A DNA stretch of 64,000 bases from Bacillus sp. MYb209 (GCF_002975175.1 NZ_PCNZ01000002.1:416230-480229), one strand, 5' to 3'; numbered from the stretch's first letter, positions 46,878 through 55,135 are shown. Notes: generated by a model not told the origin, from the sequence alone. Translations and numbers: made by a program.

Positions 46878-47097
46878 AAGAATACATGATGAATATTTTA
46901 ATACTTTATTAGATGATACATCAGGATATGTTTTGTTTTTCGGTTTAATAGGAAAAGGGCTGCTCTGGATATGCAAAAAAGTATTTCCAAAGAAATATTA
47001 TATAGGGATTTTTAGGGGGATTACGCTTATCTTTAGTTGTATGTTTTTATTTCTCGCAGCCGGTATTTGGTTTGTTGATTGGAATATGTTGTTTTAA
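46873..47097 (+). pseudogene. Small membrane ORF without a normal start, possible remnant
   Basis: An open frame after a stop at 46870 reads TRRIHDEYFNTLLDDTSGYV then LFFGLIGKGLLWICKK and a hydrophobic C-terminal segment (GITLIFSCMFLFLAAGIWFV) ending DWNMLF at 47097. No ATG, GTG or ribosome binding site opens it; a TTG inside would give about 54 residues. It is probably the decayed or start-altered third member of the padR operon. Confidence 0.4.
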
Positions 47098-47126
47098 ACA
47101 GTAACAATATCGTTACTGTTTTTTTC
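47096..47126. terminator. Terminator between convergent genes
   Basis: AACAGTAAC / GTTACTGTT (47097-47105, 47112-47120) followed by a T-rich tail. Confidence 0.85.
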
Positions 47127-47730
47127 TTTGTAATAAAGTGCTTTGTAAAGAGAGCGCTTTTTGTTCATTTGTTAATAATGAATTGATGTGAACTTGATCA
47201 GGACGAGGGACTATAGGGTACATAAGGTTTGAGGGAGAAGGGTGGTGTTCAGAACCAGTTGGAGAGTGGGGATCTGCGTGCGTAAGTTTTCCATGAATTC
47301 GTCTTGTAAATAAAATATGACCAATTTCGTGAGCGAGGGTGTATATATTTTTCATTGGAGCAGCTGAGTTTGTTAGAACGATGTAACCAGTAAGTTGTTG
47401 TTGTTTCGCTAGAGAGTAAGCGCAAGCGATTACTGCGGTTTCTTTGAAATAATCACTGCCAATATAACAAATATAAAGGTCACATTCAGGAGATTCGTTA
47501 ACACAAGTTTGAAAAAAGGATGATAATTTTTCCTGACTTTGAATGGAGTTTTTATAACTAATTTCCCGATTAGAAAAACGGAAAAGTTCGTTTAGTACAA
47601 TTACTTCTTTAATTTGAAATGTAATGGGATGCCAAATTGATTCTGCAACTGCTAAATCTTTTGCAATACGGTCGTCAGAAATATCGGCGCCTGGAGTAAT
47701 GCAAACACATATATTAACGTATGAATCCAT
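47113..47730 (-). CDS. Putative zinc metallopeptidase, cytoplasmic
   Basis: About 205 residues from the ATG at 47730 (MDSYVNICVCITPGADISDD) behind GAGGTGTTCCTT; the frame is open to 47832 without support. A zinc motif HEIGHILFTRRIH is followed after about 25 residues by NLMYP, which resembles the Met-turn of metzincins. The third His is two residues later than in the canonical HExxHxxGxxH. There is no signal peptide. The N-terminal half is like a small alpha/beta domain. I recognise no named family; peptidase activity is inferred from the motif. Confidence 0.75.
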   Translation of the reverse strand: MDSYVNICVCITPGADISDDRIAKDLAVAESIWHPITFQIKEVIVLNELFRFSNREISYKNSIQSQEKLSSFFQTCVNESPECDLYICYIGSDYFKETAVIACAYSLAKQQQLTGYIVLTNSAAPMKNIYTLAHEIGHILFTRRIHGKLTHADPHSPTGSEHHPSPSNLMYPIVPRPDQVHINSLLTNEQKALSLQSTLLQRKKQ

Positions 47731-47906
47731 AAGGAACACCTCAAATGAAAAAATTCTTTCTATAATATATGTGGGGAAAGATTCTATGTATGGATAAACG
47801 CCTTGTTTATCGCACGAATATATATAATACAAGTCGAAAAAATTTCATAGTTCTATAACGTAGTATGGTCATCTTTTTGATATAGTAAAGAAAAGGGGGA
47901 GAATAT

Positions 47907-48200
47907 ATGTATACATTAAAAATCGTTTCAGACAGAGAAGCTCTTTATCAATTTGCGAGCTATGTAAGAGTTGTGCAAGGGGTTGAAGATGTATATGTAG
48001 AGGTGGGAGAACCTTTATATGAACATCCAATAATGAAGTTTTATGTACATATTACAATTGAAGAAACATATGATCAGCATAAAGCGTTACAAGAAATAGC
48101 TAGATTAGTAGAATTAGGGCGTTTTACGTATGTCCATTATCGCAATGAGGAAATTGAAGAAGCTTTTGAAGCTGTAAAATACGAAAGTTTTAAGAAATAA
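47907..48200 (+). CDS. Conserved hypothetical protein
   Basis: A 97-residue soluble acidic protein (MYTLKIVSDREALYQFASYV) with alternating strands and helices and no recognisable motif. AAAAGGGGGAGAATAT provides a strong ribosome binding site. Its TAA stop lies within the 5-bp target repeat of the bcr element that follows, so the insertion landed exactly at its end without changing the protein. Confidence 0.72.
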   Translation: MYTLKIVSDREALYQFASYVRVVQGVEDVYVEVGEPLYEHPIMKFYVHITIEETYDQHKALQEIARLVELGRFTYVHYRNEEIEEAFEAVKYESFKK

Positions 48201-48201
48201 A

Positions 48202-48349
48202 GTGAAACTTTAATCAGTGGGGGTTTTGTCCATCCCGCACTGATTATTAGTTGAACCAATCGGGCTTTTACGGGCAGCCCGACCTCCGCCTAACTTCTTT
48301 GCTTTCGCTGAATTTTGAGGTAGGGGTCTTACTGCCCGCAAATAGCGGG
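48202..48349. repeat. bcr-family repeat (probably bcr1), copy 1
   Basis: A 148-bp element that starts GTGAAACTTTAATCAGTGGG and ends TGCCCGCAAATAGCGGG. It is flanked by ATAAA (48197-48201) and ATAAC (48350-48354), a near-perfect 5-bp target duplication. It shares its ends and GGGCTTTTACGGGCAG core with the copies at 51085 and 58363. It is non-coding and probably folds through its G/C-rich inverted segments. Confidence 0.85.
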
Positions 48350-48358
48350 ATAACGGTA

Positions 48359-48387
48359 AAAAAAGGAAGCGGAAGCTTCCTTTTTTA
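48359..48387 (+). terminator. Rho-independent terminator downstream of bcr copy 1
   Basis: AAAAAAGGAAGC / GCTTCCTTTTTT (48359-48370, 48375-48386), loop GGAA. It was probably the terminator of the gene at 47907-48200 before the insertion. Confidence 0.85.
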
Positions 48388-48460
48388 TTGAAAATTACAG
48401 CAACAAAAGGAAGAGAATTTTGTTATGATAAGGAAGGGTGAGGAAAGGAGAGTTTACATA

Positions 48461-48910
48461 TTGGGGTATATTGAAGAGTTACGCAAAGTAGTTGGTACGA
48501 GACCACTTATTTTAGTAGGATCAGCAATTATTATATTAAATGATAATCAAGAAGTATTGCTTCAATATCGTTCAGATACATATGATTGGGGTGTGCCTGG
48601 CGGGGCAATGGAACTGGGAGAAACGACAGAAGAAACTGCTCGTAGAGAATTATTCGAGGAGACGGGGTTAAGTGCAAAAATAATGCAATTTCTTGGTGTT
48701 CTTTCAGGAAAGGAAGTTTATTTCCGTTATCCAAATGGAGATGAAATTTTTAATGTGATTCATCTGTATCAGGCACATCATGTAAGCGGAGAATTAAAGC
48801 TCGATCATGAAGGGTTACAACTTCAATATTTTCCAGTAGATAAGTTACCGAAATTGAATGAAACGACAGAGAAGATATTACAAAAATTCCTATACGCGTT
48901 GACAGAATAG
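48461..48910 (+). CDS. NUDIX hydrolase
   Basis: A 149-residue NUDIX protein. The NUDIX box GGAMELGETTEETARRELFE then ETGL is complete (catalytic Glu residues in REL-F-EE). The TTG at 48461 gives MGYIEELRKVVGTRPLILVG and is ten bases from AAAGGAG; an upstream ATG at 48425 is in frame but has no good site. Members hydrolyse nucleoside diphosphate derivatives; the substrate is not predictable. Confidence 0.9.
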   Translation: MGYIEELRKVVGTRPLILVGSAIIILNDNQEVLLQYRSDTYDWGVPGGAMELGETTEETARRELFEETGLSAKIMQFLGVLSGKEVYFRYPNGDEIFNVIHLYQAHHVSGELKLDHEGLQLQYFPVDKLPKLNETTEKILQKFLYALTE

Positions 48911-48933
48911 AAGGTGAATTCCTTCTATTTTTA
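48908..48933 (+). terminator. Rho-independent terminator of the NUDIX gene
   Basis: TAGAAGG / CCTTCTA (48908-48914, 48921-48927) followed by TTTTTATT; the stem includes the stop codon. Confidence 0.75.
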
Positions 48934-49049
48934 TTATATTAAATATTTTGATTTTTTGGTATGTTTATAGTATGATAACTGTAGACATACATCTTATGGA
49001 ATTCCATCTAAAAATTTACTAGGGTACATAAGAGAGGGGCAAGTACAAA

Positions 49050-50225
49050 ATGCATAATGTTGTCATTACAGCTGCAGTTCGTTCACCAATTGGAACTTTC
49101 GGAGGAGCACTAAAAAATATAACACCAGTAGAATTAGCTGTTCCTGTACTTCAGGAAGCTGTAAAAAGAGGCGGAGTAGAGCCACATGAAGTTGATGAAG
49201 TAATTTTAGGTCATTGTATTCAAAGAACTGATGAAGCAAATACGGCAAGAACAGCTGCATTAGCGGCAGGATTTCCTGACACAGTTACTGGTTATACAAT
49301 TCAACGTCAATGTTCTTCAGGTATGCAAGCAATTATGTCTGCTGCAATGCAAATCCAATTAGGTGTAAGTGATATTGTTGTTGCAGGTGGAGTAGAAGCA
49401 ATGAGCTCGAGCCCTTATGCATTAAAACAACACCGCTGGGGACAACGTCTACAGCACGGAGAAATTCGTGATACGGTGTGGGAAGTTTTAGAAGATCCGA
49501 TTCACCATATTATGATGGGTGAAACAGCGGAAAATTTAGTTGAACAATATGAAATTACAAGAGAGGAACAAGATGAAGTTGCGCTTCGTAGTCATACATT
49601 AGCGCTGCAAGCGATTGAGTCTGGATACTTTGACGACCAAATTGTTCCTATTACAATAAAAGAACGTAGAAAAGAAGTTGTATTTGCAAAGGATGAACAT
49701 CCACGTGCAGATATTACAGCTGAAAAATTAGCAGGATTAAAACCAGCTTTCCGTAAAGACGGATCAGTAACTGCAGGGAATTCATCTGGTCTTAATGACG
49801 GAAGTGCAGTTTTAGTATTAATGAGTGAGGAAAAAGCGAAAGAAAAAGGTTTACAACCGTTAGCTCGAATTGTTGGATATTCAGTAGCGGGAGTAGATCC
49901 GAAAATTATGGGTATTGGACCAGCACCAGCAATTCGCAAAGGATTAGAAAAAGTAGATTGGTCATTAGAAGATGCAGATTTACTTGAAATTAATGAAGCT
50001 TTCGCTGCACAATACCTAGCTGTAGAGAAAGAGTTAGGGTTAGACCGTGAGAAAGTGAATGTAAACGGTAGTGGTGTAGGACTTGGACATCCAATTGGTT
50101 GTACGGGAGCTCGTATTACGGTAAGTTTAATTCACGAATTAAAAAGACGTGGATTAGAGAAAGGTATTGCCTCTCTATGCGTTGGAGGCGGTATTGGAGT
50201 AGCTTTATTTATAGAAGCATTATAA
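49050..50225 (+). CDS. Acetyl-CoA acetyltransferase (thiolase)
   Basis: A 391-residue thiolase. The acyl-enzyme Cys88 is in [14 protein letters not shown], the catalytic His in [16 protein letters not shown] and the second Cys in [12 protein letters not shown], all in normal positions. It condenses two acetyl-CoA or cleaves 3-ketoacyl-CoA; direction and chain length cannot be read from the sequence. AGAGAGGGGCAAGTACAAA precedes the ATG. It stands alone, with no fatty-acid or butyrate genes beside it. Confidence 0.95.
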   Translation: MHNVVITAAVRSPIGTFGGALKNITPVELAVPVLQEAVKRGGVEPHEVDEVILGHCIQRTDEANTARTAALAAGFPDTVTGYTIQRQCSSGMQAIMSAAMQIQLGVSDIVVAGGVEAMSSSPYALKQHRWGQRLQHGEIRDTVWEVLEDPIHHIMMGETAENLVEQYEITREEQDEVALRSHTLALQAIESGYFDDQIVPITIKERRKEVVFAKDEHPRADITAEKLAGLKPAFRKDGSVTAGNSSGLNDGSAVLVLMSEEKAKEKGLQPLARIVGYSVAGVDPKIMGIGPAPAIRKGLEKVDWSLEDADLLEINEAFAAQYLAVEKELGLDREKVNVNGSGVGLGHPIGCTGARITVSLIHELKRRGLEKGIASLCVGGGIGVALFIEAL

Positions 50226-50257
50226 AAAAGAGGCAGCGATTGCTGCCTCTTTTTTTA
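50224..50257. terminator. Bidirectional terminator after the thiolase gene
   Basis: AAAAAAGAGGCAGC / GCTGCCTCTTTTTT with loop GATT; convergent with the next gene. Confidence 0.92.
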
Positions 50258-51007
50258 TGACTCAAATAAGTGATGAAATAATCGATCGCGATTTTCAAAG
50301 AAAAGTTTCGTCGTTTGGTAATGCTCTGTTTCTTCTAATGTCGATTCGTGAATTCCTTCTTGAGTTAAAGAGTATATAGTAGATTCAGGATAAGCCATTA
50401 GAATGGGAGAATGGGTTGCGATAACAAATTGTGAACCTTGTTCAGCTAGCTCGTGCATGCGAATGAGCATTGAAAGTTGCCTCATCGGTGATAAAGCTGC
50501 CTCAGGCTCATCTAAAATATATAAACCTTGTCCTGAAAAGCGGTTCATAAATAATGAGAAGAATGATTCTCCATGGGATTGTTTGTGTAGTGAGATACCA
50601 CCATAGGAATTAATAATTTTTTCCCCAAGTCCTTCTCGATCGTTATCCATTTCATCAATGTAAGAAGCAACATTATAAAATGATTCAGCACGTAGAAAAA
50701 AGCCGTCTTTTGGGGTATTAAAACTTTTTGAAATACGAAGGCATTCATGTAAAGATGAATGTGAATCGTACGTGTTAAAACGGAAGTTCTTCGTTCCACC
50801 TTCTGCATTAAAACCTAAAGCAACTGCAATAGCTTCGAGTAATGTTGATTTACCTGTTCCGTTTTCTCCAATAATGAATGTTACATTCGGGTGGAAAACG
50901 AGTGATTGTAATGTTCGAATGGCGGGTAAACAGTATGGATATGCGGAAAAGCTAGGGATATTTTCTTTTTGTAATGAGACGCTTTTTAAAAAGGGTGTTT
51001 CAATCAA
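50255..51007 (-). CDS. AAA family ATPase (ABC/SMC-like, standalone)
   Basis: A 250-residue soluble ATPase beginning at a TTG at 51007 behind GAGGTTTATATA. Walker A is FIIGENGTGKSTLLEAIAVA (about residues 43-62), Walker B is GLYILDEPEAALSP and the switch His lies in FVIATHSPILMAYP. This arrangement (AAA_21/AAA_23 type) is that of small stand-alone ATPases related to SMC/RecF and some defence ATPases. No partner nuclease gene is adjacent. The cellular role is unknown. Confidence 0.85.
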   Translation of the reverse strand: MIETPFLKSVSLQKENIPSFSAYPYCLPAIRTLQSLVFHPNVTFIIGENGTGKSTLLEAIAVALGFNAEGGTKNFRFNTYDSHSSLHECLRISKSFNTPKDGFFLRAESFYNVASYIDEMDNDREGLGEKIINSYGGISLHKQSHGESFFSLFMNRFSGQGLYILDEPEAALSPMRQLSMLIRMHELAEQGSQFVIATHSPILMAYPESTIYSLTQEGIHESTLEETEHYQTTKLFFENRDRLFHHLFES

Positions 51008-51084
51008 TATATAAACCTCAATTCATAAAGGATTTTGTTTCTAAAAAAGCAGCGAATACAAGTGTAAGACAGCTTGCTAATAAA

Positions 51085-51182
51085 GTGAAACTTTAATCAG
51101 TGGGGGTTTTGTTCATCTCCCACCTAACTTCTTTGTTCTAGCCAAATTTTGAGGTGGGAGTCTTACTGCCCGTTAATGCGGG
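51085..51182. repeat. bcr-family repeat (probably bcr1), copy 2, internally deleted
   Basis: A 98-bp element with the same ends (GTGAAACTTTAATCAGTGGG ... TGCCCGTTAATGCGGG) and a perfect 5-bp ATAAA duplication (51080-51084, 51183-51187). It lacks about 50 bp of the middle present in copy 1, including the GGGCTTTTACGGGCAG part. Confidence 0.85.
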
Positions 51183-51390
51183 ATAAAGTTATATATTGAA
51201 GTGCACAAAAACCAAGGCCTTCCCAGCCGAAAGACATTCTCTTCCATATAAAAATGAAAAGAACACTTATAAAGCCAACGAGAGCAGGCATATATTTTAT
51301 AATTTTTAAGTGCTTCCATAGAAAGAAGCCGATGTATGTACTTAAAAACAAGATAAACAGAACAAGAAAAAAGACTAGTGTTAACGACAC
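51163..51390 (-). CDS. Small membrane protein with a bcr-derived C terminus
   Basis: A 75-residue protein with two hydrophobic helices (SLTLVFFLVLFILFLSTYIG and MPALVGFISVLFIFIWKR). The last residues LSRINGQ and the TAA stop at 51163 are encoded by the right end of the bcr element, so the original C terminus has been replaced. AAGGAGGAGTTCC precedes the ATG at 51390. No family recognised. Confidence 0.68.
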   Translation of the reverse strand: MSLTLVFFLVLFILFLSTYIGFFLWKHLKIIKYMPALVGFISVLFIFIWKRMSFGWEGLGFCALQYITLSRINGQ

Positions 51391-51537
51391 AGGAACTCCT
51401 CCTTATTTTCTGAATATTTCATGTGGATTATAACATTTAAACTATCATATTCCAATGTGAAAATAAATATTGCATAGAGATTGTTCATATCGTTATGATA
51501 ATATGTATTCTATTGGAAATATGAAAAGGAGTTAAAT

Positions 51538-52266
51538 ATGCCATTTACATTCGCGCATCCAGCAGCTGTTCTCCCTTTTGCTAAGAAACATTCTAGTTAT
51601 ATTTCAGTGACGGCTCTTATATTAGGTAGTATGGCACCTGATTTTGAATATTTTTTATATTTTAGGCCATACGGTATTATTGGCCATACATGGGCTGGTT
51701 TCTTATATTTGAATTTACCACTCGTTTTTTTATTAGCATATGCATATCATCGTATTTTAAAAGGACCGTTTATAACACATCTACCTAAGCCGTTTGCTAC
51801 GTACTATAAATATATAGCTGATGAAAAGTGGGGGCTTTATACATGGAAAGATATTTTTGTATTTTGCTATTCTGCTTTATTCGGTATGGTGACGCATGTA
51901 GTTTGGGATGCTTTTACCCATAAGACAGGCTATTTTGTTATGAAATTACCGCTGTTACAGCAAGAAGTATATAGTATTCCAATTTATAAATTTTTACAGC
52001 ATGGGAGTACTTGTTTTGGTCTACTATTACTAGTATATATACTATGGAAATATAGAAGAAGAATGGATAGAGATACTAGTTTAACTTCGGAAAAAAAGAA
52101 ATATTGGGCTTCATCCATCGTTGTGGCAGCCACTATATTTATCGTTCACGCGTTATTAGACCCCTATTTTCATATTTTCCAAATAGGAGGTATAATAGTA
52201 TCTGGACTGACAAGTTCGTTTTGTGGACTTCTCATTGTTTCTATAGTTTACAAAACAAGGGACTAA
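51538..52266 (+). CDS. DUF4184 family membrane protein
   Basis: A 242-residue integral membrane protein starting MPFTFAHPAAVLPFAKKHSS, the typical DUF4184 opening, with conserved GSMAPDFEYFLYF and GMVTHVVWDAFTHKTGYF (Asp/His residues like those in membrane-bound hydrolases). About six helices. AAAAGGAGTTAAAT precedes the ATG. Function unknown; the conserved acidic and His residues could bind metal. Confidence 0.85.
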   Translation: MPFTFAHPAAVLPFAKKHSSYISVTALILGSMAPDFEYFLYFRPYGIIGHTWAGFLYLNLPLVFLLAYAYHRILKGPFITHLPKPFATYYKYIADEKWGLYTWKDIFVFCYSALFGMVTHVVWDAFTHKTGYFVMKLPLLQQEVYSIPIYKFLQHGSTCFGLLLLVYILWKYRRRMDRDTSLTSEKKKYWASSIVVAATIFIVHALLDPYFHIFQIGGIIVSGLTSSFCGLLIVSIVYKTRD

Positions 52267-52303
52267 TATAATTTTAATGAATGATAGTGTTAGGAGAAAT
52301 TAA

Positions 52304-53062
52304 ATGATGAAAGCATGGAAAAGTATTTTTGTTTTATGTAGTTTTCTTCTTATGTTAAGTGGTTGCTTCCATCAAGAAGAAAAGAAGGCAGAACCTAAAA
52401 AGAAAGAATCTATTCCTGAAACAAAAGAGTATGGTGGGCGTGAGCTTAAAAAAGTAGGGCAAAAGGTGAAAGAAAAAGGATGGGGGACTTTTGAATTAGA
52501 ACAGATTCATTCTGTGAATCAGACATTTGAAGTAGCCCCAATGAAAATTCACGTACAAGACGTTAAAGTTATCTCATTATCACAAATGAGCAAAGATGCA
52601 AAAAATACATTGAAAGTGTATACTGCATTAACTCCTGAAGAAGTAAAGCGTAGATTGGGAGATAAAGTGAGTCAAGAAGATGCTGAATTATATGCATCGT
52701 TAAGTGGAACAGAGATTAGCGATACGATTCGGTATGTTGAAATTACATATAAGGTAGAAAATAGTGGGAATAAGAACATGCAATTTTTCTCTATGAATGA
52801 TGTTATTATTAATGACAAACAGCATTTTAATGTAGCGACTCAAAACTTTTTATATGAAGAAGACACACTTGTAGGCACAAAGAGTGCATCAAGGGAAGAT
52901 TATAAGCCTGGTGAGACACGAGAAGGAATTATCGGTTTAATACTCGATGATGGAAAAGAGAAGGTAAAGGATATTAAGTTTACAACAGATGATTTAGCAG
53001 CGGGAGATACTCATGAAGCTGTTAAAGAGCCACAAACTTTCAATATCTCATTTTCTAAGTAA
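52304..53062 (+). CDS. Putative lipoprotein
   Basis: A 252-residue exported protein with a lipobox (FLLMLSGC, Cys at about residue 21) and a charged KKAEPKKKESIPE linker. The rest is an extracellular immunoglobulin-like beta domain of the DUF4352/DUF5068 kind (RYVEITYKVENSGNKNMQFF, RTxGIIGLILDD-like end). AGGAGAAATTAA precedes tandem ATGs at 52304 and 52307. Role unknown; no operon partner. Confidence 0.82.
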   Translation: MMKAWKSIFVLCSFLLMLSGCFHQEEKKAEPKKKESIPETKEYGGRELKKVGQKVKEKGWGTFELEQIHSVNQTFEVAPMKIHVQDVKVISLSQMSKDAKNTLKVYTALTPEEVKRRLGDKVSQEDAELYASLSGTEISDTIRYVEITYKVENSGNKNMQFFSMNDVIINDKQHFNVATQNFLYEEDTLVGTKSASREDYKPGETREGIIGLILDDGKEKVKDIKFTTDDLAAGDTHEAVKEPQTFNISFSK

Positions 53063-53078
53063 GGTGTGTATTTAAACG

Positions 53079-53117
53079 AAAACAGTCAGCATAAAAAGTT
53101 ATGCTGACTGTTTTTTT
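53079..53117. terminator. Bidirectional terminator between the two lipoprotein genes
   Basis: AAAACAGTCAGCATAA / TTATGCTGACTGTTTT around an AAAG loop, with T run; convergent genes. Confidence 0.92.
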
Positions 53118-53530
53118 AGCTCTTTCACATATGAATCTACACTTTGAAAAGGAACTGTAATTTTAAAAGCATCTTTTTGCTCGTTAAATTGTTTTTCATT
53201 ATAAGGACCAAATCGTTTATTATGCTTTACATCGATAATCCAATAATGTTCACTTTTTTTATTTGTAATTGCTGCGTCAGGATTATTTGGATCTGATTTT
53301 TCCTCAATTTGTTTTGTGATAATGTATTTATCGTCCCAAGCAATTTCTGTAATTTTTGCAGGGATGTATTGTGTAGCATATACAGCATCCTGCGATGGGA
53401 AAAGTTCAAATGCATCCCCAGAAGTATGGATGAGTTCGTATTCATCGTTAATTGTATAGGTTAAATGGTTTGTATTGCCTGTGCAACCTGCTAATAAGAG
53501 TGCGGCAAATAGGATTATCCATCTTTTCAA
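53099..53530 (-). CDS. Putative lipoprotein (DUF3997-like)
   Basis: About 143 residues from a TTG at 53530 (MKRWIILFAALLLAGCTGNT), nine bases from AAAGGAGG; the frame is open to 53566 but that start has no site. The lipobox LLAGC is near residue 15. The mature part is hydrophilic with YELIHTSGDAFELFPSQDAV and a YWIIDVKHNKRFGPY strand region. The family name is a tentative resemblance. Function unknown. Confidence 0.8.
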   Translation of the reverse strand: MKRWIILFAALLLAGCTGNTNHLTYTINDEYELIHTSGDAFELFPSQDAVYATQYIPAKITEIAWDDKYIITKQIEEKSDPNNPDAAITNKKSEHYWIIDVKHNKRFGPYNEKQFNEQKDAFKITVPFQSVDSYVKELKKQSA

Positions 53531-53661
53531 TATGGGAACCTCCTTTACAATGCTGTTGTAACACATTGTACAAGAAAAGTAAGCGAAACGCCAGTTTACA
53601 ATGTTTTTTAGAAGTGGTACGATGAAACGGGTAAAGAAGGATATGAAGGAGTCGACACAAA

Positions 53662-54117
53662 ATGAAGTTAAAGATGCATCGTCCAGCGCTTGTAATGAAT
53701 CGCATAGGTGCTTCCCTTATTGACATGTTTTTAATCTCGGTTACGTACGGTGCAGTAGTAGCTATTATTACCGGAAACTATAGTGCTATTTTCAATCGTT
53801 TTAATATAAGTTTAGGTGACTATAGATATGACCTTACACTTGTTTTCGTATTAATGGCTATAAATTTTATTGTGTTCCCTTTTCTTTGGAACGGTTCTAC
53901 ACTTGGTAAAAAGGTAACAAGAACAAAAATAATCTCGTTAACAAGTGAAAAACTAACGTTACAAACATTAATAATACGATTTTTTGTATTACTATTACCA
54001 AGCATATTATTACTTGGAGTTCCATTAATATGCAATGTATATATGATGTTATTCCGCAAAGATAATTGTGGCTTCCATGATTTAATTGCAAAGACGAAAG
54101 TGATGAGTCTTGTATAA
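53662..54117 (+). CDS. RDD family membrane protein
   Basis: A 151-residue protein with about three to four transmembrane helices. The RDD signature residues are recognisable: RPALVMNRIGASLIDMFLIS (Arg, Asp) and GSTLGKKVTRTKIISLTSEK. The RDD family has been linked to ion or osmolyte transport in some bacteria, but no function is assigned here. GAAGGAGTCGACACAAA precedes the ATG. Confidence 0.88.
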   Translation: MKLKMHRPALVMNRIGASLIDMFLISVTYGAVVAIITGNYSAIFNRFNISLGDYRYDLTLVFVLMAINFIVFPFLWNGSTLGKKVTRTKIISLTSEKLTLQTLIIRFFVLLLPSILLLGVPLICNVYMMLFRKDNCGFHDLIAKTKVMSLV

Positions 54118-54147
54118 GTAATATTTAGATTATACGTGTTACTAATG

Positions 54148-54190
54148 AAATAAGACTTTTTATTGTTTGTATATAAAAAGTCTTATTTTT
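54148..54190 (+). terminator. Terminator of the RDD gene
   Basis: AAATAAGACTTTTTAT / ATAAAAAGTCTTATTT (54148-54163, 54173-54188), followed by TT. Confidence 0.82.
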
Positions 54191-54296
54191 AATTTCGTGA
54201 AAAATGTCATCATTCTCTTGTTTTTTTGAAAAATTCGATAAATGGAATTGATATAGGGCGGATATCTCCTATATAGTACCCTCCATATTATTGATG

Positions 54297-54332
54297 GATG
54301 TTTAAAGAAGCGGTAGCTAATTCAAACATCCT
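54297..54332 (+). other. Hairpin in the leader region of the 33-residue membrane peptide
   Basis: GGATGTTT (54297-54304) pairs with AAACATCC (54325-54332) around AAAGAAGCGGTAGCTAATTC. There is no T tract and no recognised riboswitch class. Otherwise 54191-54416 shows only AT-rich sequence. Confidence 0.45.
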
Positions 54333-54416
54333 ATTTTCGTTTTAAATAGATTGAAAATTAAGAGAATGATATAATGGATATAAATAATATCGTTATATAA
54401 CAAAGGGGGATTTAGA

Positions 54417-54518
54417 ATGACGGGAGGTAGCTTAATTTTTTGGGGAATTCTTATTTTTATCGGTTTAACCTTTGATCAATATAATAATAGTAAGAAAAAA
54501 GAAGGAGTAAAAAAGTAA
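54417..54518 (+). CDS. 33-residue single-helix membrane peptide
   Basis: The frame reads MTGGSLIFWGILIFIGLTFD followed by QYNNSKKKEGVKK. One transmembrane helix is followed by a basic tail. A strong AAAGGGGGATTTAGA site precedes the ATG, which argues for translation. I do not recognise a family. It lies about 100 bases before the short SDR gene. Confidence 0.72.
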   Translation: MTGGSLIFWGILIFIGLTFDQYNNSKKKEGVKK

Positions 54519-54616
54519 TCGGTTACAATTTGTAACGTTAACTTTTCCTGCTTGCAGACTAATCTAATAAAGGAGTATACTGAATGACGGTAAGACTTAT
54601 AGAAGGGGTAATGAAA

Positions 54617-55093
54617 ATGAAGCTTGCAGGAAAAGTTGCCATTGTAACTGGCGGTGGCATCGGTATTGGACGTAGTACAGCTCTTTTGTTGGCTCAGCAA
54701 GGCGCAAAAGTAATTGTGACGGACATTGATCAAGAAAGTGGACAAGCAACAGTGGAGGAAATTACGGATCTAGGCGGAGAGGCACTTTTTGTATCCTATG
54801 ATATGGGAAAGCAAGGAGAGTGGCAACGCGTTATCAGTTTTGCGATGGAAGCATACAGTCGTATTGATATGCTTTTTCAAAATGCTGGTTTATATAAAAT
54901 AGATTCTATATTTTCTCACCAACAAGAGAACGATTCCAATGCACTTTGTATTAATGACGTTTGGATAGAGATAAAACAATTAACGTCATCTTTTATGAAA
55001 CAGCAAGAAGAAGTGGTGCTCAGTGACTTACCGATTTTCGGTATTATTAGCACGAAAGGACAATCATTTCATACAATAGAAGCCCTAGTATAA
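54617..55093 (+). CDS. Short SDR-like protein, catalytic half missing
   Basis: A 158-residue protein from the ATG at 54617 (MKLAGKVAIVTGGGIGIGRS); ATGs at 54584 and 54611 are alternatives. The Rossmann cofactor motif TGGGIGIG and FQNAGLYK (NAG motif) are intact, but the chain ends without the catalytic Ser and YxxxK motifs that classical SDRs carry at about residues 140-160. The C-terminal 70 residues are unlike SDRs. It is either a degenerated or truncated enzyme or a cofactor-binding non-enzyme. A terminator follows. Confidence 0.75.
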   Translation: MKLAGKVAIVTGGGIGIGRSTALLLAQQGAKVIVTDIDQESGQATVEEITDLGGEALFVSYDMGKQGEWQRVISFAMEAYSRIDMLFQNAGLYKIDSIFSHQQENDSNALCINDVWIEIKQLTSSFMKQQEEVVLSDLPIFGIISTKGQSFHTIEALV

Positions 55094-55098
55094 TAATG

Positions 55099-55135
55099 AA
55101 AAACCGCCCTCAATATATATGTGGACGGTTTTTTT
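55099..55135 (+). terminator. Terminator after the short SDR gene
   Basis: AAAAACCG / CGGTTTTT (55099-55106, 55126-55133) with a long loop and T run. Confidence 0.75.

Noticed and set aside
48202-48349. Reading the GC-rich repeats as a riboswitch or CRISPR-like array
   Set aside because: The three copies are dispersed over 10 kb, share ends and 5-bp target duplications, and have no spacer pattern; they behave as a mobile repeat.
50255-51007. The AAA ATPase as part of a phage-defence operon
   Set aside because: The family includes defence ATPases, but no nuclease, methylase or other partner gene lies beside it; the neighbours are a thiolase gene and a small membrane protein gene.
51014-51102. 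Plus-strand frame reading QFIKDFVSKKAANTSVRQLA into bcr copy 2
   Set aside because: It has no start codon or ribosome binding site, lies across the promoter and start of the minus-strand ATPase gene, and ends at the stop that the bcr left end always provides in this frame. It could be a gene tail, but nothing supports it.
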